19,923 nucleotides of DNA, from assembly GCA_964625145.1 (NCBI GenBank), contig CAZVAQ010000059.1:1-19923 (forward strand), written 5' to 3'. The notes under the pieces are model-generated. The model saw nothing but the letters and a program-made list of their open reading frames with translations. It did no database searches and was not told where the DNA came from. The position numbers and the translations under genes are program-made. This stretch comes from CAYTRP01 sp964625145. Its GTDB lineage: Bacteria; Sumerlaeota; Sumerlaeia; SLMS01; JAHLLQ01. Below, one piece after another: positions 13,688 through 19,923 of the stretch. Within the stretch, counting starts at the first letter, position 1. The number at the start of each line of letters is the position of its first letter.

Positions 13688-15361
13688 ATGGGTCCAAAGC
13701 GACAACAGCTCATCCTCGCCCTCTCCGCCAGCATCGGCCTGCTGGTGTTCGCCCGTTATCTGGTTTTTGCGGCGTCGCTTGCCGCCTCGGGTCGCCATGC
13801 GGCGGCCATCGGCTTTCTGCTCGTCGCTGGGTTGTCCGCGCTCTGCGTGGTGATTGCGGCCTTGCTGGCCCATGAAGGTGCCGCGGCGCGATTGATCGAC
13901 GCCGTGATGCAGCGCCATGGCGCGGCGCTGTCCTGGCTTCTTTGCGCAATCATCGCGATTCCGGTGCTCCTGTTCACGGTTCCCGATGGTTGGGACGAAG
14001 CCCGGCACATCAGCTACGGCATGTTCCTGCGCGGTCATGCGGTCTCGGGCGAATTGTTGACGTGGTTGGTTGTCCGCTCGCCGCTCGCATCATTTCTGTC
14101 CGCGATCGTCTTTCCGTACACGCAGCTCATCAATCCACTGCTGCTTGCCGGGCTGGTCGGCGTGATGATCGCGTGGTGCCGCCGGTATTCCCATTCGTGC
14201 ATGGTCGTCTTTGCCCTGATTCTCTTCGTGGCGAACAACCATTTCATGCATGCCATCTGGGCGGTGATGGGCGAGCTGCCCGGTGCATTGTTTTTGGTGA
14301 GCGCCTTTTATCTGCTCGCCCGTCAGAAGTTCGCCCTGTGCGCGGCATGCTTCGCCTTGGCGGTGCTGGCGCGGTGGAACCTGGCGCCCTTTGCCGTGAT
14401 CGGCGTGATCTTTGCCGCCACGCGCATCTCCCTGCCCAAGGCGGCCTTGATGGCAGCCATCGGCGGAGCCATCTTCCTGCTGTGGCTCCTCCATGCGTGG
14501 TACTTCGTCGGACCACCGATCCAATTGCTTCGCGATTATGCAGTGCATGCGCACGAATTCACCGACGGAAGCGGACTGCGCCCGGGTGTGCGCCCGACGA
14601 TTCTCGGCCGGCTGGAGTTCTATGGAGCGGCCTACTTCTACCAGACGCTACCCGCATTGCTCGCAATACCCATGTCGTTGTTCGTGCGGCGGACCGCTGA
14701 ACCTCGCGCCACTGGCGAGCTTTTTCGCTTCTGGCTTCCCGGATCGTTGATAGTCTACTTCGGGTTCATCGCCTGCACAGGTGGATTCTATCCGCGCCTG
14801 GCTGTCGTGACATTGCCACTCTCGCTGATGCTGCTGGCAGAAGTGACCTGGGCGGCTTGGCATCATCATCGGATCAGCCCCGGCATGCTGCTGCCGCTCC
14901 TGTTGGCACTTCTTCCGATCGGTGCCGCCACGGGTGTGCAGAACTACGATGTGGTAGAGTCAATTGGACGCAAGATTCTGGTGCCTCCGCCGCTCCCGCT
15001 GAAACTGGCGGAAGCAGTCCGCCAACACACCACCAAGCGCGACCTGATCGTCATGCCGCAATTCTACAAGATCACGCGCCAGAGCGCCGGCCGCCACCTG
15101 CGCGTTCACATGAGACGCGACATCGTCTTCTTCGACGATCCAACCAACCCCAGCTTTGAGCTCATGTTCGAGCGCTCGCTCGAAGACGAAATCCGCGACT
15201 TCGGGCCGCGAGTTGGTTTGTTCCTGGACGAACTGCCCCGCGGTGCGTTCTACCTCCTCCCCGCCCAGTATCGTGACCAGCTTGATCCGGCGACGATCAT
15301 CATGGAGGAGGAAGGGTGGCTGCTGGGGAGGTTGGACTCTGGCGCAGCCACGGATTCCTGA
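13688..15361 (+). CDS. Polytopic membrane protein, probable GT-C type glycosyltransferase
   Basis: A 557-aa protein with about 10-12 hydrophobic segments over residues 8-410 and a soluble C-terminal domain of about 140 aa. In the first large loop, after TM3, it has VPDGWDEARHISYG (98-111). An acidic WDE-x-x-H word there is where polyprenyl-phosphate-dependent GT-C enzymes (ArnT/PMT/GT39-like) keep their metal/base Asp. A long loop DYAVHAHEFTDGSGLRPGVRPTILGRLEFYG follows later. The family is suggested by topology and this motif only; donor and acceptor are unknown. I start at the second of two ATGs (13688) because GGAG then lies 6 nt upstream. It follows the rpiB fusion by 51 nt, and its end meets the convergent sensor kinase gene 7 bp away. 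Confidence 0.7.
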   Translation: MGPKRQQLILALSASIGLLVFARYLVFAASLAASGRHAAAIGFLLVAGLSALCVVIAALLAHEGAAARLIDAVMQRHGAALSWLLCAIIAIPVLLFTVPDGWDEARHISYGMFLRGHAVSGELLTWLVVRSPLASFLSAIVFPYTQLINPLLLAGLVGVMIAWCRRYSHSCMVVFALILFVANNHFMHAIWAVMGELPGALFLVSAFYLLARQKFALCAACFALAVLARWNLAPFAVIGVIFAATRISLPKAALMAAIGGAIFLLWLLHAWYFVGPPIQLLRDYAVHAHEFTDGSGLRPGVRPTILGRLEFYGAAYFYQTLPALLAIPMSLFVRRTAEPRATGELFRFWLPGSLIVYFGFIACTGGFYPRLAVVTLPLSLMLLAEVTWAAWHHHRISPGMLLPLLLALLPIGAATGVQNYDVVESIGRKILVPPPLPLKLAEAVRQHTTKRDLIVMPQFYKITRQSAGRHLRVHMRRDIVFFDDPTNPSFELMFERSLEDEIRDFGPRVGLFLDELPRGAFYLLPAQYRDQLDPATIIMEEEGWLLGRLDSGAATDS

Positions 15362-15368
15362 TTCTTCC

Positions 15369-16589
15369 TCACACCGGTAGCGTGAAGACAAAGCGCGTGC
15401 CGTGGCCGGCTTCGCTCTCGAACCAGATTTGACCGCCGTGCTCCAGGATGATCTTGCGCGTCACGGCCAGGCCGATACCGGTTCCGCCCCTACCCTTGGT
15501 GGAGAAGAAGAGGTTGAAGATGCGGTGGCGCACTTCGTCCGGGATGCCGTCACCGTTGTCCTCCACCGACACCACCACGCGGTTCTTCTCGCGCTCCAGC
15601 TTGGTCTGGATGCGAACCTCTCCGAGACGATTGTCCGGGATGGCATCGAGCGCGTTTGACACCAGATTGAGGAGGGCGTCGGTCAAGGCCTCCCTGTCGA
15701 TCTTGAGTGTGGGAATGTGCTCGTCGAGCTCGAGGATCACGCTGGTGCCGCGGGATGCCGCGCGGTCGTCGACCGTGCGCGCGACCTCCGTGGCGAGGGC
15801 ATTGAGGTTGCCGTCGGCCAGTGTGCTGGTGCGTTCGCGCGAGAAGCGCAGCATGTTTTCCACCAGCGTCTTGATCTTGTCGACGTTGCGCTGCAGGAGC
15901 TCCCAGCCCGCCTGGGCCTTCTCAATGTTGCCGCGCTTCAGGCCCACCTCGATGAAGTACGCGCCGCCGATCATGTTCTGCAGGATGTTCTTGATGTAGT
16001 GCGCCACTTCGCTGAGCGAGATCGCGATGGCGGCCAGGCGCTCGGCTTCGACTTTCTCGCGGTAGAGGCGGGCCTTCTCGAGCACGATGGCGATCTGCTT
16101 CGCGATGATCTCCGCAAAGACGATCTCCTCCTCGCGCCAATCGGTCGGATGCTCGCGACGGAGGGAGAGCACGCCCACGACATCCTCCTGGATGCGGAGC
16201 GGCGTGCAGATGTAGGCGATGTACTTCTGCTCTTCGAGCGTGTCATCCAGCGGCGCGTTGCGAAAGTCGTCGGTGGCATCGCGCAGGGCCAGCGTCTGGT
16301 TCTCGGCGGCGGCCCACCCGGGCGGACCCTCCCCCAGGCGGAATCCGCGAACGCCCAGCTCCTCCGCGCGGCTGAGACCGTAGCTCGCCCGCAGGACGAG
16401 GAAGGTCGGGTCCTCTTCGTCCAGCAGGTAAATGGAGCACGTGCGCGTCATCATCACGCGCGCGCCGATGTCGCAGATTTGCTGCATGATGTCCTCGAGC
16501 TCCATGACGGAACCGACGGCGTAGCTGATTTCCAGCAGCGCCTCGGCGATGCGACGGTCATGTGCGAGGACGTTTATGGGTGAGGACAT
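15369..16589 (-). CDS. Cytoplasmic GAF-domain sensor histidine kinase
   Basis: A 406-aa protein without membrane segments. A GAF domain fills about 18-172 (VGSVMELEDIMQQICDIGARVM... CTPLRIQEDVVGVLSL). A short helix, the dimerisation/phosphoacceptor part and the HATPase domain follow. H-box: SEVAHYIKNILQN with His197. N-box: LLNLVSNALDA (306-316). G1: DNGDGIP. F: FNLFFSTK. G2: GGTGIGLAV (368-376). The enzyme should autophosphorylate at His197 in response to a GAF-sensed signal; no response regulator is nearby. The ATG at 16589 gives a compact GAF start; the frame continues upstream but only antisense to the SDR gene. The leader is a heptamer repeat without SD. Confidence 0.9.
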   Translation of the reverse strand: MSSPINVLAHDRRIAEALLEISYAVGSVMELEDIMQQICDIGARVMMTRTCSIYLLDEEDPTFLVLRASYGLSRAEELGVRGFRLGEGPPGWAAAENQTLALRDATDDFRNAPLDDTLEEQKYIAYICTPLRIQEDVVGVLSLRREHPTDWREEEIVFAEIIAKQIAIVLEKARLYREKVEAERLAAIAISLSEVAHYIKNILQNMIGGAYFIEVGLKRGNIEKAQAGWELLQRNVDKIKTLVENMLRFSRERTSTLADGNLNALATEVARTVDDRAASRGTSVILELDEHIPTLKIDREALTDALLNLVSNALDAIPDNRLGEVRIQTKLEREKNRVVVSVEDNGDGIPDEVRHRIFNLFFSTKGRGGTGIGLAVTRKIILEHGGQIWFESEAGHGTRFVFTLPV

Positions 16590-16590
16590 G

Positions 16591-16618
16591 GGTGGAAGGA
16601 CAAAGGATGAAGGATAAG
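16591..16618 (-). repeat. Heptamer tandem repeat before the sensor kinase gene
   Basis: Read on the minus strand: CTTATCC, TTCATCC, TTTGTCC, TTCCACC, then C and the start ATG. It has the same unit and orientation relative to the gene as the array at 9881-9929. Confidence 0.8.
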
Positions 16619-16734
16619 GAGCGAGGCGATGCCGGGGCGGGAACTTTGGTTGTTCCGGTGCCGGTTCGTGATGAGGCATACGGAGCAGGCTGGACGGTGT
16701 AAATCGACAAGTGACATTCCGGAGGAGGATCCCG

Positions 16735-17547
16735 TTGGCCAAGACAGGAAGTCTGCATGCGCGGTACGGCGGCGCGGCGCTGGTGACCGGGGCGTCCAGC
16801 GGGCTGGGCGAGGCATTCGCCAAGCGGTTGGCCCGCGGGGGGTTCGACGTGGTCCTGGCGGCCCGGCGCCGCGAACGCATGGAACGCATCGCCGACTCCA
16901 TCCGGCAGAAGAGCCGTGTCCGCTGCCTTGTCCTGGAGACCGATCTGGCCCTGCCCGGGTCGGTGGACGAATTGTTTCGCCGGATCGGAGAGGAAGAGCT
17001 CGACCTCGGCGTCATCGTGAACAACGCCGGGTTTGGTACATTCCGGGAGCTGAGGCTCTGCAATGTTGACGAGCAGCTCGCCATGACCGACCTCAACTGC
17101 CGGGCCGTGCTGGAGATCGCGCACCGGGGTTGTCAACTGCTGGCCGCGCGACGACGCGGCGCCATGATCATCACTTCCAGCGTGCTGGGGCATTTCTCCC
17201 TGCCGCGGATGGCGACGTACTCGGCGACAAAGGCATTCGACCTGTCACTGGCCGAGGCGCTGTGGGCGGAGATGCACCAGTTTGGCGTCGATGTGCAGGC
17301 GTTGTGCCCCGGTCCGACTGACACGGAGTTCCACACCCGCGCCGGTTCACCGACGCGCACGGGGTTGAGATCGATGACTTGCGCGGAGGTCGTCGACATT
17401 TCGCTGCGGCGGTTGGGCCGTGGGCCGGTCGTCATCCCCGGCTTTCGCAATCGGCTGCTTGTTGGGGGGCTTCGCGCAATGCCCGCATCGATCAGGATGC
17501 GCCTTTTGGCCCTGGCGTCGCGGGTGGGGAAGAATCGCGCAGCGTGA
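16735..17547 (+). CDS. Short-chain dehydrogenase/reductase (SDR)
   Basis: A 270-aa classical SDR of the DltE/YqjQ-like short type. The Rossmann motif TGASSGLG is at 18-25, NNAG at 96-99, the active Ser at about 148-149 (TSS), YSATK with Tyr162 and Lys166, and CPGPTDTEF at about 191-199. AARRRER after the second strand suggests NADP(H) preference. The C-terminal part is Arg-rich. The substrate is not predictable. I start at the TTG at 16735, which has GGAGGAGG 6 nt upstream, an excellent SD; the frame extends 8 codons further to a GTG with no SD. The last 56 bp overlap the end of prmC on the other strand. The upstream region is shared with the divergent sensor kinase. Confidence 0.88.
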   Translation: MAKTGSLHARYGGAALVTGASSGLGEAFAKRLARGGFDVVLAARRRERMERIADSIRQKSRVRCLVLETDLALPGSVDELFRRIGEEELDLGVIVNNAGFGTFRELRLCNVDEQLAMTDLNCRAVLEIAHRGCQLLAARRRGAMIITSSVLGHFSLPRMATYSATKAFDLSLAEALWAEMHQFGVDVQALCPGPTDTEFHTRAGSPTRTGLRSMTCAEVVDISLRRLGRGPVVIPGFRNRLLVGGLRAMPASIRMRLLALASRVGKNRAA

Positions 17548-18421
17548 CGTTTCCGGCAACACGGCGCGCGATGGCATAGCGCGGCCGTCCGGCATGATCA
17601 CGCTCCATGCGCGCATCGCGAAAGGCCCCGAGCGAGCGGAAGATCTCGAGAATGCCCTCCTCGTGATCCTCGCCCAGTTCGAGCAACACGTATGCACCAT
17701 CAGCAAGCAGCGGAAGCGCCTCGCGCAGCAGGGCGCGCGTGCTCTCCAACCCATCAGCTCCCCCATCCAGCGCGAGAGGCGGATCGTGGCGGCTGACTTC
17801 CGGCGCGAGAGTCGGGATCTGTTCCGTGGGTATGTAGGGTGGATTCGACACCAACACGTGGATGGCGCCACCGTACCCGGCCAAATTGCGGCCGGATCGG
17901 AAATCAATCCGCGAGGCGAGGTGATGCTTCTCCGCGTTGCGCTTTGCCATCGCCAAGGCATCGGGCGACGCATCGCTGGCGATGTAGTGCGGTCCGCCGT
18001 TCTCTGCCGCCAGGCTGACGATGATGCAGCCCGTTCCCGTGCCGACTTCGAAAACAACGGGGCGACCCGTCTGGAACAGCGGATCGGCCGCGAGCAAGTC
18101 GAGCGTGCGCTCCACAAGACCTTCGGTTTCGGGGCGCGGGACAAAAGTCGCGGGCGAGACTTCGAACTCGCGGCCGTAGAACTCCTTCCTCCCCAGAATC
18201 CGCGCCACGGGTTTGCGGTCCTCGCCGCGGACCTTGATCAGGTCGCGCATGGCCGCGACCTCCAACTCCATCAGGGGCTTCTCCCAATCGAGGTACAACC
18301 GCAGGCGATCGCACCCGAGCACATGGCCCAGCAACAGCTCCGCATCGAGCCGCGGCGAATCGACCCCCTTGCGCGAGAGGTACTCCTGGGACTTGAGGAT
18401 GGCTTGGCCGACCGTCAACAT
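17492..18421 (-). CDS. prmC: Release factor glutamine methyltransferase
   Basis: A 309-aa protein that methylates the GGQ glutamine of RF1 and RF2. The N-terminal helical domain has SPRLDAELLLGHVLG (22-36) and ILGRKEFYG (75-83), both hallmarks of PrmC. The SAM-binding domain has FEVGTGTGCI (124-133), SDAS (149-152) and the catalytic NPPYIP (193-198). DGGADGLE (219-226) is also typical. The tail of about 20 residues after RYAIARRVAG is longer than usual and lies in the overlap with the SDR gene. I use the ATG at 18421; the frame runs into the N-gap, so an upstream start cannot be ruled out. Its target RF2 is encoded at 5654-6791. Confidence 0.93.
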   Translation of the reverse strand: MLTVGQAILKSQEYLSRKGVDSPRLDAELLLGHVLGCDRLRLYLDWEKPLMELEVAAMRDLIKVRGEDRKPVARILGRKEFYGREFEVSPATFVPRPETEGLVERTLDLLAADPLFQTGRPVVFEVGTGTGCIIVSLAAENGGPHYIASDASPDALAMAKRNAEKHHLASRIDFRSGRNLAGYGGAIHVLVSNPPYIPTEQIPTLAPEVSRHDPPLALDGGADGLESTRALLREALPLLADGAYVLLELGEDHEEGILEIFRSLGAFRDARMERDHAGRPRYAIARRVAGNVTLRDSSPPATPGPKGAS

Positions 18422-18440
18422 GCGCAGACGCAACCACCAC

Positions 18441-18540
18441 NNNNNNNNNNNNNNNNNNNNNNNNNNNNNNNNNNNNNNNNNNNNNNNNNNNNNNNNNNNN
18501 NNNNNNNNNNNNNNNNNNNNNNNNNNNNNNNNNNNNNNNN
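18441..18540. other. Scaffold gap (100 N)
   Basis: Exactly 100 N bases, the usual placeholder for a gap of unknown size. Adjacency of prmC and hslV is therefore only as good as the scaffolding. Confidence 0.98.
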
Positions 18541-19062
18541 ATGACCACAATTTGCGCCGTTCGCAAGGATGGAAAGACCGCCCTCGGGGGCGATGGGCAG
18601 GTCACGCTCGACCGTGTCGCCCTGAAACACAGCGCCCGCAAGGTGCGCCGCATCTACAAGGACCAGGTCCTGACCGGCTTTGCCGGCGCGACGGCCGATG
18701 CCTTTGCGCTGCTGGAAAAGTTCGAGGCCAAGCTGGAGGAGCACCACGGCCAACTGCCCCGTGCGGCCGTCGAGCTGGCCAAGCTCTGGCGCACGGACCG
18801 GTATCTGCGTCGGCTGGAGGCCATGATGCTCGTGGCAGACAAGGACCATCTGCTGCTGCTCAGCGGCACCGGCGACGTCGTCGAACCCGATGATCCGGTC
18901 ATCGGCATCGGCAGTGGCGGAGCATTCGCCCAGAGCGCGGCGCTGGCCTTGTACCGCCACTCAACCCTGTCCGCCGCCGACATCGTCCGCGAGTCCCTCA
19001 CCATCGCCAGCGGCATCGACATCTATACCAACGCCGATCTGACGATAGAAGGCTTGGGGTAG
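18541..19062 (+). CDS. hslV: ATP-dependent protease subunit HslV
   Basis: A 173-aa proteasome-like peptidase subunit of the HslUV (ClpQY) complex. The processed N-terminus MTTICAVRKDGKTALGGDGQVTL exposes the nucleophile Thr2. KVRRIY, GFAGATADAFALLEKFE, AVELAKLWRTDR, IGIGSGGAFAQSAALAL and SGIDIYTN are all family motifs. Length is normal. The ATG is the first base after the gap, so upstream codons and the SD are unseen, but Met directly before TTI fits a true start. The hslU ATPase gene, often the next gene, is not downstream here; it may be before the gap or elsewhere. A convergent SDR gene follows. Confidence 0.94.
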   Translation: MTTICAVRKDGKTALGGDGQVTLDRVALKHSARKVRRIYKDQVLTGFAGATADAFALLEKFEAKLEEHHGQLPRAAVELAKLWRTDRYLRRLEAMMLVADKDHLLLLSGTGDVVEPDDPVIGIGSGGAFAQSAALALYRHSTLSAADIVRESLTIASGIDIYTNADLTIEGLG

Positions 19063-19068
19063 GTATTG

Positions 19069-19101
19069 AATTAACCACGGAGACGCGAAGGACACCGAGA
19101 A
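19069..19101 (+). repeat. TTAACCACGGAG-type dispersed repeat
   Basis: The stretch begins TTAACCACGGAGACGCGAAG and continues GACACCGAGAAAA. It has the near-periodic ACCACGGAG/ACACGGAG pattern that I recognise as an intergenic repeat scattered through many environmental bacterial genomes. It follows the hslV stop by a few bases. Confidence 0.6.
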
Positions 19102-19174
19102 AATCTGCGTTCGGGCGCATGGAGTCAGGGATTGAGGAATTGTTTCAAGCGGAAAGACCCATGCTGCAGGTCGA

Positions 19175-19216
19175 TTCATCCTTCATAATTCATAATTCAT
19201 CCTTCATCCTTCACCC
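19175..19216 (+). repeat. Heptamer tandem repeat between hslV and the SDR gene
   Basis: Six 7-nt units: TTCATCC, TTCATAA, TTCATAA, TTCATCC, TTCATCC, TTCACCC. It is the third copy of the family in this window. The last unit overlaps the stop codon of the convergent SDR gene. Confidence 0.88.
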
Positions 19217-19921
19217 TCTGCTCCTCCCCCCATCGACCGTGATCGTCTCCCCTATTAGGAAATTCGATTCAAGCAGAAACAACACCGCCCGCGCAATGTC
19301 GGCAGGATCGCCCCATCTCTTCAACGGCGAACGCGCCACTGCTGCGTCATTGAATTCCTCGCTCTGATCCTCCGGCGGAATGATCGGCCCCGGCGCGATG
19401 GCATTGACCAACACATCCGGCCCCAACTCCACGGCCAGTGCGCGCGTCAACGCGTCCAATCCACCCTTTGCACACCAATACGCCGCATAATTCTTGTACG
19501 GACGCGGCAGCATGCAATCGGTCAGGTTGATGATGCGTCCGGGCTTCGCCGCGCGCAACAGCGGCAACGCCAACTGACTGCACAAGAACGGCCCGCGCAG
19601 GTTCGCGCCCAACACGCCGTCATAATCCTCGTCCGTCGTCTCCTCGAACCGCACGCGCGGAAAAGTCGCCGCGCTGTTGACCAAGGCGTCCAGCCGGCCG
19701 AACCCGTCGCGGATTTCCCCCACCATGCGCTCGACATCGGCCCGCAGCGACTGGTCGCCCTGCACGACCAACGCCCGCCGGCCTAGGCCTTCGATTTCCG
19801 CCGCAACCTCCCGCGCCTCGTCCCCGGAGGAGCGATAGTGCACCACCACGTCCCACCCCGCCCGGGCGGACTCCAAGGCAATCGCCCGCCCGACGCGCCG
19901 GGCCGAGCCAGTGATCCAGAT
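19211..19921 (-). CDS. Pteridine-reductase-like SDR (FolM/PTR1 type), 5' end missing
   Basis: About 236 aa are visible; the start lies beyond the right edge. The visible part begins IWITGSARRVGRAIALE, a TGxxxRxG Rossmann motif with the Arg seen in pteridine reductases, then VVVHYRSSGDEA. NSAATFPRV replaces the usual NNAG. The catalytic part is IINLTDCMLPRPYKNYAAYWCAKGGLDALTRALAVEL, with Tyr and Lys in YWCAK. The usual Ser position is occupied by a T-D pair, as in PTR1/FolM proteins, which reduce dihydropterins or dihydrofolate. The C-terminus (ITVDGGRS) is complete. Another NAD(P)-dependent SDR activity cannot be excluded. Confidence 0.82.
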   Translation of the reverse strand: MWITGSARRVGRAIALESARAGWDVVVHYRSSGDEAREVAAEIEGLGRRALVVQGDQSLRADVERMVGEIRDGFGRLDALVNSAATFPRVRFEETTDEDYDGVLGANLRGPFLCSQLALPLLRAAKPGRIINLTDCMLPRPYKNYAAYWCAKGGLDALTRALAVELGPDVLVNAIAPGPIIPPEDQSEEFNDAAVARSPLKRWGDPADIARAVLFLLESNFLIGETITVDGGRSRG

Positions 19922-19923
19922 GG

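Noticed and set aside
1..19923. CRISPR arrays, tRNA/rRNA genes, insertion sequences, phage or toxin-antitoxin genes
   Set aside because: No regularly spaced long repeats, no tRNA-like cloverleaf, no transposase or integrase motifs were found on reading both strands.

Overview
This is a GC-rich, gene-dense bacterial window with about 17 protein genes, no RNA genes and one 100-N scaffold gap. It looks like a draft or metagenome-derived Gram-negative genome. Signs of this are several Sec signal peptides, a GAF sensor kinase, HslV, a canonical HPr kinase with no PTS genes nearby, a GH57 glucanotransferase, TTG/GTG starts behind strong Shine-Dalgarno (SD) sites, heptameric intergenic repeats, and a copy of the TTAACCACGGAG-type dispersed repeat. 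This mix suggests a lineage such as Sumerlaeota, Planctomycetes or a related PVC-like phylum, but I cannot assign it firmly.

Left part (1-3765): a 5'-end fragment of a biotin-protein ligase and a membrane zinc metallopeptidase (YugP type) run on the minus strand. Divergent from them is a two-gene plus-strand unit for secreted proteins: a duplicated cohesin-like beta-sandwich protein, then an overlapping esterase with an N-terminal starch-binding-like domain.

Second part (3766-6791): a minus-strand set starts with prfB, which carries a textbook +1 programmed frameshift. It continues with an HPr-kinase-like protein, a PqqD-family protein and a lasso-peptide B2-type transglutaminase-fold protein. 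This looks like a RiPP-type modification cassette, but no precursor and no asparagine-synthase-like cyclase is visible.

Middle (6792-9806): a structured, palindrome-bearing intergenic region, an unrecognised 139-aa protein, a DUF1540 Cys-rich protein, an exported coiled-coil/proline-rich protein, and canonical hprK.

Right part (9807-19923): a GH57 4-alpha-glucanotransferase, an RpiB protein fused to a transaldolase-like domain that lacks the catalytic lysine, and a GT-C-like membrane protein. These are followed by a minus-strand GAF histidine kinase, a plus-strand SDR, prmC (minus, overlapping the SDR tail to tail), the scaffold gap, hslV, and a 5'-truncated pteridine-reductase-like SDR. PrmC methylates the GGQ motif of release factors, so the window holds both RF2 and its modifying enzyme. 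The glycan and sugar genes (esterase, hprK, GH57, RpiB-Tal, GT-C) hint at alpha-glucan/pentose-phosphate metabolism and its control. The strongest candidates for something new are the precursor-less kinase/PqqD/B2 cassette behind prfB, the RpiB-pseudo-transaldolase fusion, and the heptamer repeats that form the leaders of two genes.
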